Positions 39,195-49,557 of a stretch of DNA of 64,000 nt are shown piece after piece. The notes beneath the pieces were generated by a model. That model was given only the letters and a program-made list of their open reading frames with translations, searched no databases and was not told the origin of the DNA. The number at the start of each line of letters is the position of its first letter. The first letter of the stretch is position 1. Source of the stretch: Acanthochlamys bracteata (Eukaryota > Streptophyta > Magnoliopsida > Pandanales > Velloziaceae); the NCBI GenBank assembly GCA_019914995.1, contig CM034135.1:6016501-6080500 (forward strand), written 5' to 3'. Made by a program: the position numbers and the translations under genes.

Positions 39195-39695
39195 TTGTAG
39201 AATAAACCCTTACCTATATAAAGCCTAACCTAGATCTAAACCTAAACTCAAAACCTAAAACCATTAACTTAAGCCTAATCTAGACCAAAACCTAAAATCC
39301 TTATCTAAAGCCTAACCTATAGACCTAAACCTAAAACCTTTATCTAAATCTAAATTCAAAACCCAAAACCCTTACCTATATAAAACCTAACCTAGACCAA
39401 AACTTAAAACCCATATCTAAAACCTAAAACTATTACCTAAAGCATAATCTAGACCAAAACCTAAGTCCATTATCTAAACCTAAACCCAAAACCTAAAACC
39501 ATTACCTAAAGCATAATCTAGACCAAAATCTCAAACACTTATCTAAAACTAAAATTCTTATCTAAAGTCTAACCTAAACCTAACATCCTTATATAAACCA
39601 AAACCCAAAACCTAAAACTCTTACATAAAGCCTAACATATACCTAAACCCTTTATCGAAACCCTAATTCTAAAACCTAAATCCAAAACTCATTTA
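39195..39695. repeat. Telomere-like minisatellite in the 5' UTR intron
   Basis: About 500 bases are built of variants of AAACCTAAAACCCTTA, CCTAAAGCCTAACC and TAGACC. The words resemble the plant telomere repeat (CCCTAAA) but are irregular, with a loose higher unit of about 30-40 bases. It lies between the leader exon and the ATG of the MYB-like gene. Confidence 0.7.
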
Positions 39696-39760
39696 TTTTG
39701 TAAGTAGCAATTTAAAAACTTACTATTGAGAATTTGATTTTTTTTTTTTATAATGCTTAG

Positions 39761-40667
39761 ATGGAAGATTCTGGAAAGAGAAAGCGTCAAGACAAAACCT
39801 CTAAAAATTTCAGATGGATAAACAATGTGCTTTTGAAATTTATTGAGTTTAGTGAACAAAAAATACTAAAAGGTAATAGGCCAACAACACATTTCAATGC
39901 ACAAGGGTGGGAAAATATTGAACAAGCCTTGTATGAGGTCATTGGAGAAGTTCTGGAACGTAAGCAATTGAAAAACAAATGGGAATCCATGAAAGTTAAG
40001 TGAAAGACTATAAGTCATTAATGCGTAGAGAGTCTGGTTTAGTATGGGATCACACTCGTAATACAATTGCTGCAGATGATGATTGGTGGGATTCAAAAAT
40101 TAAGGTAATTATAGTTACATAGCATTATATTTCTATTTTATTATGACACACACTAACCTAATTGTATATGTATATAGGCAGAAGCCTAAGTTCAAAAAAT
40201 TCAAGGATAAAGATTTATCTTTAATTCGTGATCATTACGAAATTTTGTTTGAGAGTGTTACTGCCAATGGTACGTAAGCTTGGGTAGCATCACAAGCCCA
40301 ATGGGAGAGTCAAGAAACCCAAGCTAGCATGAATGTGAAATGTAGTGGGAATAGTCCGGATGAAGGGAATGCTTCCCCGCATGTACCTCCTCATATTGTG
40401 ACTGATAGCAATTTATTCCCTACTGATAGCTATGGGTCCGAAAGATTTGTTAAAGCAAGAAACATTCCTAAGAAGAAAAAGTTGTCAGTTACTGCTTCGA
40501 TGAGGGATGATATTCATGAACTTCTGCAGATTGCGAAGGAAACAAGCCAAATTGAAGTGGCGGAAGCAACAAGTGCCAAACAATGCGTTGAAATAATTAT
40601 GGAATTTTGCATTAAGTATGATGTGCAAAAGAGATACTCAAGATATGTTCATGAGCGTGGACAATGA
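39761..40667 (+). pseudogene. Harbinger MYB/SANT-like protein, decayed
   Basis: The first exon begins at an acceptor directly before ATG and reads MEDSGKRKRQDK, then the Myb_DNA-bind_3 domain with FRWINNVLLKFIEF, NAQGWENIEQAL and LKNKWESM. One base appears missing right after KNKWESMKVK, where the family normally has KWKDYK; the shifted frame continues through GLVWDHTRN and DDDWWDSKIK to a donor near 40104. The second exon from about 40180 carries LIRDHYEILFESV, in-frame stops, a Ser/Pro linker, the basic KARNIPKKKKLS tract and a helical tail with LLQIAKETSQ, ending at 40667. It would have been the DNA-binding partner of the transposase. Confidence 0.8.
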
Positions 40668-41065
40668 CGATCGTTACAGATGGCTACAGTGGCATCATGA
40701 TACTTATGGTCCGGATCAAAACAAAAACAATTAGTCTAATATGTAATGTTGTATTTTAATATTTAATATTTGTTATGCTTAAGAGGTACAATGATGTTGT
40801 AGGTTTATTAGTTTGATTATAATAGTAAAATATTGTAATTTTTATTGCATGAGTACTTAAATATTGTGATGTTTATTTTGTTGTTGGTTTAAAATATTTG
40901 TTATATTATTGTATACTTTGTTGGATATTTTTTGAAAATTGTTTTCAAATTGATCCTACAACAGTTATATATACTATATTAATCATGTTATTATATATTA
41001 TTTAGTATAAATTGATCCTACAACAGTTGATTTATATTTGAGAGTTGCGTATGTAATTGCAGTTA

Positions 41066-42415
41066 AATGAATTTCTGGATTATTAGTGACGACGAAGAAG
41101 TTACTCGCAACCAACGTAAACAAAAACGGAAAAAAATTATTACGTTTGTTGGAAAGAACTATTACAGTATCGTATTGTGACAAGTTTTCACTCAAAAATC
41201 TATTTCATACATCTGTACGCACCGGTGATCTGTTTATATCTGAGATATTATTACAAAGAAATGAAGTTAGATGTTATCAAAATTTTCGAATGAAGATATC
41301 AGTTTTTAAAGATCTATGTGAGGATTTGACACAGAAATACGGATTAAAACCGACACGACGCATGTCAGTGCACGAGGAAGTTGCCATATTTCTACTAACT
41401 TGTGGTTATGGTGTTGGAAATAGATTATGTCAGGACATGTTCAACAATTCCGGCGAAATAATTCATAAACACTTTCGTAGAGTGTTATCTGCTGTTACGA
41501 GATTAGCTACAGATATTATAAAGGCTCATCCTAGATACAATGAAAGCTACGGATTTTATAAACCGCAAAATATATGATATCTTCCATTTTTTGAAGTAAG
41601 TGATCAATTCTATCTTCGGCATTACTCTATATAATTATATTGAATTTATTATTCTAATATCAAAGATTTTCTATTGTAGGATTGTATTGGAGCTATCGAT
41701 GGCACACATATCAAAGTAAGAATACCGCCAGCAGAGGCAATTTCTTATATTGGACGGAAAGGTTATGCTACACAGAATATCATGGCAGTCTGTGATTTTA
41801 ACATGTATTTCACATTTGCATGGACTGGATGGGAAGGATCTGCTCACGACTCCCGGATACTTAATGAAGCATTAAATAGGCCCGAACTCAAGTTTCCTCA
41901 TCCACAAGGAAATAAATATTATTTGGTAGATGCAGGATACAGGCATATGAAAGAATACAGGTCTGTATAAAGGTCGGGACATAAGATATTATCTGAATGA
42001 TTTTCGACGTGCTACTATATCTCAATTGCGACAATCAAGAGGGATAGAAGAAAAGTTCAACTACTTACCTTCTTCCTGTCGAAATATTATTGAACGCGTT
42101 TTTGGTGTATGAAAAGCTCGATTTGCAATATTGGCTAACATACCAGCATATCCAGTACGAGTACAAACGGGTATTGTACTTGTGATAATGACGATACATA
42201 ATTATATAAAAAGAAAAAATGTTACAGATGATGCATTCTATCTCGCTGAATGTAAGATCTATGTTCCATCAACTAGTGAAGCATCTGGCAGTGCATCAAC
42301 CATTCAATCCGAAGATTTGGACGTTGGAGATAGTGATATAGATTGTTTAGGCGTCGTGATGAAATTGCTAATGAAATATTTCAACAATGATTGTATAACT
42401 ATTCTAACTATATGA
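41066..42415 (+). pseudogene. PIF/Harbinger (HARBI1-like, DDE_4) transposase, decayed
   Basis: Two exons are seen. The first starts near MNFWIISDDEEVTRN, shifts frame once, then reads RCYQNFRMKISVFKDLC, MSVHEEVAIFLLTCGYGVG and GEIIHKHFRRVL, with a stop just before YLPFFE and the donor GTAAGT. The second, from 41680, reads DCIGAIDGTHIKVRIPP, GRKGYATQNIMAVCDF, GSAHDSRIL and YYLVDAGY, then, after another shift, the glutamate motif NIIERVFGV, a stop, and TIHNYIKR. The DDE triad (GAIDGTH, AHDSR, IIERVFG) is kept, so decay is by a handful of stops and shifts. It is less worn than the copy at 25 kb, suggesting a more recent element. Confidence 0.88.
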
Positions 42416-42479
42416 ATATTAACTTGACTATAGTTTTTTACTAAACTTTTGAAATTGTTTAGTATATGAATGTAGATAA

Positions 42480-43070
42480 TAATATTTTAAGAAAAAATAG
42501 TGAAAAATAAGTAAAATAAAAAAATAGTGAAAAAATAGTAACTTTAGAAAAAATAGTGAAAAAATAGTAAATTAAAAAATATTGAAAAAACAGTAAAATA
42601 AAAAAATAATAGAAAAGTATATTAAGAAAAAATAGTAAATTAAAAAAGTAAATTAAAAAAACAGTGAAAAAATAGTAAAATAAGAAAAAAACAATAAACG
42701 TAAGTAAATTAAGAAAAAAGAGTGGAAAAAACAGTAAATTAAAAAAACAGTGAAAAAATAGTAAAATAATAAAATATAATAAAAAAGTAAATTAAGAAAA
42801 AAGAGTGAAAAAATAGTAAGTAAAAAAAAGTAAAATAAAAAAGAGTGAAAAAAACAATGAAAAAACAGTAAATTAAGAAAAAACAGTAAATCAAAAAAAT
42901 ATTGAAAAAACAGTAAAATAAAAAAACAATAACAAAGTAAAATAAGAAAAAACAATAAAAGTAAGTAAATTAAGAAAAAAGAGTGAGAAAAAAGTAAATT
43001 AAAAAAAGTGAAGAAACAGTAAAATAAAAAAATACAGTTAAAAAATAGTAGAAAAGAAAAAAATTAACAA
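42480..43070. repeat. A-rich minisatellite
   Basis: Roughly 600 bases are made of 12-18 base variants of AAAAAATAGTGAAAAAATAGTAA and AAACAGTAAAATAAG words. It lies downstream of the transposase stop. The long reverse-strand Phe-rich open frames here are artefacts of the repeat. Confidence 0.7.
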
Positions 43071-43224
43071 AAACTATACTATACATGATAAGATATTCAA
43101 ACATACTAGACCATACATTAGATTCATACTTGTCGAATATTACAATATGCAAATTAGGATATTCCAATATATTAAAACAAGCATTACATTCGTGATTGTC
43201 GAATACTATAGTATTGCAGCATAC

Positions 43225-43400
43225 AATCTAGCATTGCAGTCTTATTCACGTTATCATATTCACCTTCATTCAACATTACAATCGTATTCACATTCATTTC
43301 AGCATTGCATTTCAGCCTTGACATTCCACATTCACATTCACATAGCACTCGTATTCACATAAATAATTCAGCATTCATATTCACATAACTCACATTCACA
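43225..43400. repeat. CATTCA/CACATT short-period repeat
   Basis: TATTCACATTCA, CAGCATTGCA and related words recur irregularly over about 175 bases. Confidence 0.5.
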
Positions 43401-43536
43401 TAACTAAGCAATTTCTGCTTGTTGGAACTTTTTCTTATTTCATCAAGCAAAAAACAAAGTTTGATTACAAGTTTCACATAACCAAATTTGATTACAAGTT
43501 TCCATTGTCAACCGAAAAGTTTTACATTTTTTAATC

Positions 43537-43674
43537 CTACACTACTAATACAAAGTCTCTCTGTTTAATATGTAATGCATCAAAGTATATCTCTGTCCTC
43601 TTACAGCATTCCCAAAGCATAATAATCCACTTCTTTTCGTCGTCTCCTACTGCATTTCCTGTATGCTCCAGAAC
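43537..43674 (-). pseudogene. Possible last exon of a minus-strand unit in the Harbinger element
   Basis: On the minus strand, GGTTGGCAG is followed by a block open in two frames. One reads VLEHTGNAVGDDEKKWIIML and ends after 45 residues; the other, in phase with the exon upstream at about 43904-44010, is Arg-rich (SGAYRKCSRRRRKRSG). I cannot decide between them and do not recognise either. It is probably a captured host exon or part of an extra element gene. Confidence 0.35.
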
Positions 43675-43903
43675 CTGCCAACCTTTTAAAAATATCAATT
43701 AATAAAATTGAAACCATATAACCATAGATATCGATCAAAATTTCTAATGAATAACAACTCTAATCAAGTTACTCAAAGCACCGATTAATTAGAATAACTG
43801 AAACCAGAAAACACTCCCAACAATACTTTGTCATTCACCAACAAATAAAATAAAATCATCAGTAAATAAAAATAAAATCAGTAAATATCACCTAAGACAC
43901 ATA

Positions 43904-44010
43904 CAAAAGTAATTATGATCTATGTCCAGCTTCCAGAACTTGCTCATATGAGAAGTACCTACAAAAGATGACCAAGGCAAGAGCATGGTTCTATCACCTT
44001 CATAGAAGGC
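43904..44010 (-). pseudogene. Exon-like block of the minus-strand unit
   Basis: This minus-strand block reads FYEGDRTMLLPWSSFVGTSH and then MSKFWKLDIDHNYF, followed by a GTATGT donor. The upstream border may be an AG at about 44011. The composition is protein-like; family not recognised. Confidence 0.35.
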
Positions 44011-44364
44011 TTATATGGATACGTCTACAGATCACGTTTCTAGTATATTGAATTTGTTTGGTGTGCGCTACTTAGCAAGGCTTAACATACTGATATATTG
44101 AAAGGAGAAGATACCAAATCGAATATCCCTCTAGCAGGCTTAACATGTTGACCACATATTTGCATTCACTTACAAGTCAGTTATATTCATGGATATCATC
44201 CACAGAAGTTACATTCATGGATTCAAATACCTGCTGTAGTTCAAAAATCTCCCACGAGCTCTCTGGCAAGCTCAAATAAAAACTGTTAAACTTGTTAAAA
44301 AAATTTAAAAAGCATAGAACGTTAAAAGAGTAATTCTGCAACAAAAATATTTTTAAAATTTTAC

Positions 44365-44454
44365 CTGAAATTCGCTCGCCGGCCGGCATTTGAGCGCTCT
44401 GGCCGACGGCGACGAACAGCGGCGAATTTTGAAATTGAATGCGCCAGAAGGCAT
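44365..44454 (-). CDS. Possible first coding exon of the minus-strand unit (partial)
   Basis: An ATG on the minus strand opens 30 codons (MPSGAFNFKIRRCSS, then a basic stretch ending ASEFQ) up to CAG followed by GTAAAATT. The surrounding 44380-44830 is GC-rich and contains two near-copies of GATCGTCG-CCGGCGAACGA, like a promoter and leader. Downstream exon joins are unclear: the next candidate, 44231-44270, is not in phase. This is a promoter-plus-first-exon guess. Confidence 0.3.
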
Positions 44455-44830
44455 AGAAGAATGAGGAGATTAGAAATTAATAGTTGGTTAGCCCTAAAAT
44501 CGATCGTCGACCGGCGAACGAACGGTCCGGCCGCGATGAACGATTTAGGACTAACGGCGAGGAAATTAGAAATTGAAGGTGTTAGACAGTATAGAAGAAA
44601 GAGAAGAAGAAGAAATCAAAGTTCGCTAGCTCTGATTATGATCGTCGGCCGGCGAACGAGCGCTCCGGCCCGACGAACAAAAAACTAGGGTTTGAAGCGG
44701 GAAAGAAAAAAATTGAGAGGGATTAAAGGAAGAAGAAGAAGAAGAGGAACAATTGAACCTGCGTAGGGGAAGAATGAGGTACAGCTGCGAGAAAACGGCG
44801 CCGGAGGGGGAGATGGCAGCGAGCTCGGGA
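44390..44830 (-). promoter_or_regulatory. GC-rich promoter-like block at the right end of the Harbinger element
   Basis: A sharp CpG-rich island in AT-rich surroundings mirrors the GC-rich leader at the left end of the same element. The repeated words GTCGACCGGCGAAC (near 44506) and GTCGGCCGGCGAAC (near 44644) lie about 138 bases apart. It would drive transcription inward on the minus strand. Confidence 0.4.
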
Positions 44831-44916
44831 GGAAGAGATGAGAGAAAAAAATGAGCTGGTGAAGAATGAAAAGAAAACGAGCAAAAATGTATCTATATGT
44901 TTATACATGTATGTAC

Positions 44917-44972
<56 letters not shown>
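44917..44972. repeat. TA microsatellite
   Basis: Near-perfect (TA)n is broken by one TG; a typical plant microsatellite, inside the Harbinger right arm. Confidence 0.85.
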
Positions 44973-44977
<5 letters not shown>

Positions 44978-45874
44978 AGGATATTTTAGTCTTTTTATAT
45001 TTTTTATAACTTTATTTTGCCAAACACTTTATTCAACTTTTTTATAGAAAAAGTAAAATTTATTCAAACACATACCTTCTTTTTTTTAAAAAATTTTCAG
45101 CTACTTTTTTTCTAAAAAAGTCAAAAAAATAACTTTTATCATAAAAGTTAAAACTTTTAAGTTTATCCAAACGGCCCCTCAGTGAAAACATCAACAATAA
45201 TCTAAGCTTCACATTCAGCCTACTACTAAATTCTTACGGGCTGTTTGGATAAAAAATAATAAATAAAAATAAAAATAAATAAGATGAAATTATTATAGTA
45301 CGAAAATAAAAATAATAATTTTATTTTATTTTATTTGAATATATCTTATTTTTCTTTCGCAGAAGTAGGGCTTGGAATCAAGTTTTCTCTTCTTCTACAG
45401 ATGGTGGGTGTCCAGCCCTCATAGAAGTTGCCTATGAGATCACATTTCATCGGTTTTTAATGGGCTCAACATGTTTAGTAAGAATCAAAAATTCCACTAG
45501 CTTGATGGTCAAGCTCAATTTGGTTGTGTTATACCAACGAGAAGCCAAGGAGCATAAAGAAAGCACAGAGAAAGAGAGAATGCGTTCGCGCTCGGTTCCC
45601 CCGGCCACCCATTCTTGAAATAGAAAGATACACATCCTCAATGGGTGCGAAGAAAGGCCTCACCAAAGATTTAATGCAAAAAGGAGGAAGCAAATGATCA
45701 ATCGAGCCAAAAGGCAACGAATAGTGATTAATAAAGAATAAATAATTATTCTTATTTGGTAACTAAAAAATAAATAAAAATAATTTTTATAAAATGACTA
45801 AAATATTTTTTAAATATTTTTTATTTATGTTGCATGAATATTTTTTGTGTATTTTCTTCCAACAACAGCAACAA

Positions 45875-46120
45875 TAAGCGTTTAATATTCCATTTCAGAA
45901 AAGTAGCTTTTCAATTTATATTTTTCTATACATTATTTACAGACTTCTAAAGAATTAATTTAAAATTTTAAAAAGTATAGAAAAATTTTATATAGTAAGA
46001 TATTTTTATTACTTATTTTGTTATTATTTTTAGGCAAAAAGATAGAGCATATTTTTTTAAAATAAAAATATTTTTTGTTTTAAAAAAACTCTATTTTAAA
46101 AAAACTTCCAAACGCCATGA
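45875..46120. repeat. AT-rich MITE family copy (reverse)
   Basis: The copy runs from AGCGTTTAATATTCCATTTC to AAAAACTTCCAAACGCCATG, with shared interior words (TATAGTAAGATATTTTTATT). Confidence 0.55.
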
Positions 46121-46222
46121 TAGTCCCACTCTCTTCACTTATTTTCAACGTTTGCGCTTCTTCTACAACTTTGTTATTGATGAATCTTTGTTTCATCAGC
46201 AAACTAACAATAGTAACCAATT

Positions 46223-46763
46223 GAGTTGCTTGGATTCAGTGGTGGAGGAAATCTTCAGTTTTCTGAAGGGTTAGCGAAATTGAACTACGAAGGATCTGAT
46301 AATACTAACTCGATTAATCCATCTTTCATGAATTGGAACAGGTCGAAGCTTCTCATGCCATTAGAGATGTTCCATGCTGTCAGAGCTCAGCCAACCCTGT
46401 TGCAGAAACGTGTTCTTCGATAAAATTCCAAAAACCTGGTGGTGCCTATTTCGGCGAGTTTTTTTAGGGATTCTAAATGGAGATGGGGGAAGAATAGGGA
46501 AGCAGAGGAGCGAGGAAGATGAGTTAAATGAAGCAAGCACCTAGATTGAAGTATGATTCTAATGATATTGTGACGGTGATTGACGGTGAGAGTGTCAAAG
46601 AAGAGAGTGCCAAGGCTGGAGGGAATAGTTCCAATGCGAATAGTACGGTGACAACAGGAGGATGCATTGATGCTAAAGAGAAGAAGAAGAAGGGTTTGCC
46701 GGCGAAGACCTAATGGCTGAGAGGCGTAGTAGGAAGAAGCTTAATGACATGCTCTATGCTTCG
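46223..46763 (+). pseudogene. Fragment of an ICE1/SCREAM-type bHLH transcription factor gene
   Basis: Family landmarks are in order: GFSGGGNLQFSEGLAKL, NRSKLLMPLEMFHAVRAQPT followed by LLQKRVLR, then LKYDSNDIVTV, a Gly/Asn linker, KEKKKKGLPAK and, after a one-base deletion, MAERRSRKKLNDMLY. This is the stretch of ICE1 leading into the basic region and helix 1 of the bHLH domain, where the intact protein has [21 protein letters not shown]. Homology stops right after LY, so the second helix is gone, and there are further stops and shifts between the blocks. ICE1 proteins act in the nucleus in cold signalling and stomatal development; this relic cannot. It lies about 230 bp before a Harbinger-like terminal region, which suggests transposon capture. 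Confidence 0.8.
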
Positions 46764-46989
46764 ATTTGTGGTGGAGAATCGTCGTGGAGACGCCGGAGAA
46801 TAGAGCTGCAACACCTTCAGATCATCATAGAACAAAGCGGTGCGGCGAGTGGGAACGAGTCGAGTGAGAGACCAGGAAGAAAATCTTAACAATGTGCAAA
46901 TATAACGAAATAAGATAGATAAATTAGGAACTTCAAATGTTAGAAGATTCAAAATTCTCTCTCTCTCTAAGTTAAACACCAACATGACG

Positions 46990-47135
46990 TGTAACCGATT
47001 ACTCTCGAATGGAGATTAATAGGAAGAAATTTTACTTTCTATTAATCTTATGAATTCGTTGCTAAACAAAAGCAATAGAGAGTAAGTAGTTTATTTACTC
47101 TCCATTGCTCTCCATCACACCCAATCTAAATAGAG
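46990..47135. mobile_element. Right end of a Harbinger-like element
   Basis: Reverse-complemented, this segment (CTCTATTTAGATTGGGTGTG, then GGAGAGCAATGGAGAGTAAA, then a stretch with AAGATTAATAG) aligns over about 140 bases with the left end at 23551-23700. It is the end of a related element whose other end I could not place. The ICE1 fragment lies just inside it. Confidence 0.55.
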
Positions 47136-49250
47136 TGTTGGGTAGCCATGCTTATTTTAAATATTAACTATCTCATTAGTCAGTTGTCAAGGCACTATCT
47201 CACTTTTTTTAAGCATTGATAATTTTGCCGAAGATCGAAGTGTCTCACTATTCTTTTCACTAGACAGAACAATCTAGGAGACGACAATAAAGCGGTGCAA
47301 GGCGCTTTGTTTCTAATCCAGTTTTAAAGAGCCACGATCACCTTGATCGAGAAAGAAAATATTGCTAGTTCAAAAGATGTCGCCGCCGGTTGAAACAATG
47401 CGATACGTTATCCAATGATTTAGTCAAAACCGTACTTATGCAAAAACTTACTATAGTAATAAATAAGCGTAAGAATAATAAATAGTAGAGTGATAGCAAG
47501 AGTAATTATTTACTCTACTCTTATTTGGATATATTAATATAAATAATGAAAATTAAAAAATTATTGTTGCTAGTTAGAAGAGTAGAATAAAGAATAAATA
47601 AAATAGTTTTTCTTAAAAAGTTTGAAATTTTCTTATTATGTCTTAATTTTGAAACTTATACTCATAATATGAAGAACAAAGTCGGATGAAAAGAAGAGAT
47701 CGATTTCAATAATTTTTATTAATTAAATTTAATTGTTTGGTTGGTATAAAAAAAAATGAATGGAGTTATTTAATGTAGGCGTAAAAAGAGATAGAGATAT
47801 ATGTAAAAGGCATAATTTTTTGAACTTAATATATACATTAAAGATATTTCACAGTTTTGATTTATCATATTTTACAGCTCTGAATTACTCTTATTTTCGA
47901 TCATACCCCATATTGTGATGTAACATATTACTCTTCATATAAGAAGAATAAATTGAACTTTTACTCTTAATTTCTTTTATGTAAGTGTTGTTGAATAATA
48001 ATAAAGTAGAGTAATCGATCATCTTACTTCACTTTATTCTTATTTACTCTCAATCCAAACAAATTTAGTGTCACGAGTTTAGAGTTTTACCTTAGCTCGT
48101 GCAACACATAATCACGCATATTGTGGCTAGTCTGTCTTTTTCCCAAAGTAGCTATTAAATAGCTAAAATAACTTGTAGAAATTTGAGGATAAAAAGGGAA
48201 GCACGAAGCACAATCAATGAGAGCTTGAAAGTAACTCTTTATTGGTACTTACAAACTTTTACAATTTTGATTTGTTGATCACAATAAGAATCTTTTTTTT
48301 TATATTTTTACCTACTCCACCTCCTAAATAAATTATAGAGATTATTTTAGTTGGAAAGTGAAGAATACTATTTCTACAATTCTTTTACAAAATATTTATA
48401 CAAAAATCTTTATTTTTCAAAATGTCCAACTTTTCTTAGTATTTCTAAATTATTCTAGACATGGCCCAAAATATTTTAATATCTAGAATGTTCTTCTATA
48501 CCGTAAATTTTTCTTATATATAAAATATTTTATATAGATAAAACTATTTTATTATGACAGTATGGATGAAGAGAGAAATCAAAATAGTCACGGTAGTGAG
48601 GTAGGCTGGTGGTTGATATTGCATGATCCGAGGTATGTAGAGTAGTAGGGGAGCTAAAAACTTGTAACTAATGCAATGGTCATTGAGTTTGAGGGCAACA
48701 GTTGTGGAAGGAGGGCCGTAGGCCGCAATTAATTTATATGGTGGAGTAATTAATTTAATGATGTCTACATGCATTATAAATTAGACCCTCAAAACTAAGA
48801 CAACAGTTCAAAGCGTCGGTGTTACTCTTAGGAGTAATTGCGAATACAAATTACAAAGTAAGGAAGTGAGAAGCATTTTTAAATTGTAAAGGCAAAAGTA
48901 AGCATTTTGATATATGTTCTATTTTTTCATAAGTTAATTTCATATCTAGATAGAATGAATGCTTCTGCAAATTCTCTAATTTTCCACGTATACGCTATAA
49001 GATCCATTAGTTAGAGAAACTAAGCAGAACAAATTTGGCTTGGTCATTTTTAAATACAACTGTCAGAACAGTTTTATTTTTTGAAGATGTGATTTGGATA
49101 ATTACACAAAAATCCAAATTACTAAAAGTAAAATCTAATTATAATAATATCTGTAATTAAATTATTATAAAAAGAAAAACAAATCGTAAAGTAAGCTAAG
49201 TAATTAGTCAATTTAGGGCTTGTTTTCTGTTAGGTGACTTGATTTTTGGG
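47136..49250. other. Gene-poor region with one possible MITE
   Basis: No gene is seen. About 47455-48065 may be a further non-autonomous Harbinger-like element: the right edge TTTACTCTCAATCCAAACAA is the inverse of the 23551 end, and the left part around 47460-47530 has matching GAGTAATTATTTACTCTACT words. The rest is AT-rich and unremarkable. Confidence 0.35.
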
Positions 49251-49557
49251 GTTAGGTGCACTTGATTTGTTTTGTTCAAATAACATTTGGGTGCGGGAAG
49301 CACTCGATTCCAGTAGCCTTCGAAAGAATGGAAGTCTTTTCTTGTTTTCTTTCTCTTTGCGGGGGGGCCGGCGGTCGGTGGCGAGGTTTCCTCTGTTTCG
49401 CTACTTCTTCCAAGGCGACCGATCAAAGCAGACATTGCCCTCTGTGGTTCTTTGTTTCTTGTAATGGGATTCGTTTCTCGTCGGTCTGATTGAATCCGTC
49501 AACGATGGCTTCTCTGATTTCTGCCCTTTCAAGGATTTGGCGTTCGTTGTTTTCATG
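49250..49557 (+). promoter_or_regulatory. CpG-rich start region and possible first exon of the second array
   Basis: A local GC-rich patch (GGGGGGGCCGGCGGTCGG near 49360) is followed by an ATG at 49505 that opens MASLISALSRIWRSLFS and meets a donor, CATG/GTAATG, at 49557. All repeated units of the array follow in the plus direction. No downstream exon extends this frame, so the transcript may be non-coding or the coding part may be lost. Confidence 0.4.

Larger units (their letters stand above)
37917..45178 (+). mobile_element. Full-length PIF/Harbinger element, 7.26 kb, TSD TCA
   Basis: TCA at 37914-37916 and 45179-45181 flanks inverted ends GAGCTCATTTGGATTGGC (left) and GGGGCCGTTTGGATAAAC (right, reverse-complemented), with AAAAGTTA/TAACTTTT subterminal words on both sides. 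Inside, left to right, are a GC-rich leader exon, a long intron with telomere-like repeats, a MYB/SANT-like gene, a DDE transposase gene, A-rich and CATTCA minisatellites, and a minus-strand unit starting in a GC-rich block at 44.4-44.8 kb. Both plus-strand genes are broken, so it is probably not autonomous now. Confidence 0.85.

Noticed and set aside
42653-43167. Long Phe/Leu-rich open frames on the minus strand
   Set aside because: They are the reverse of the A-rich minisatellite; the composition is purely repeat-driven.
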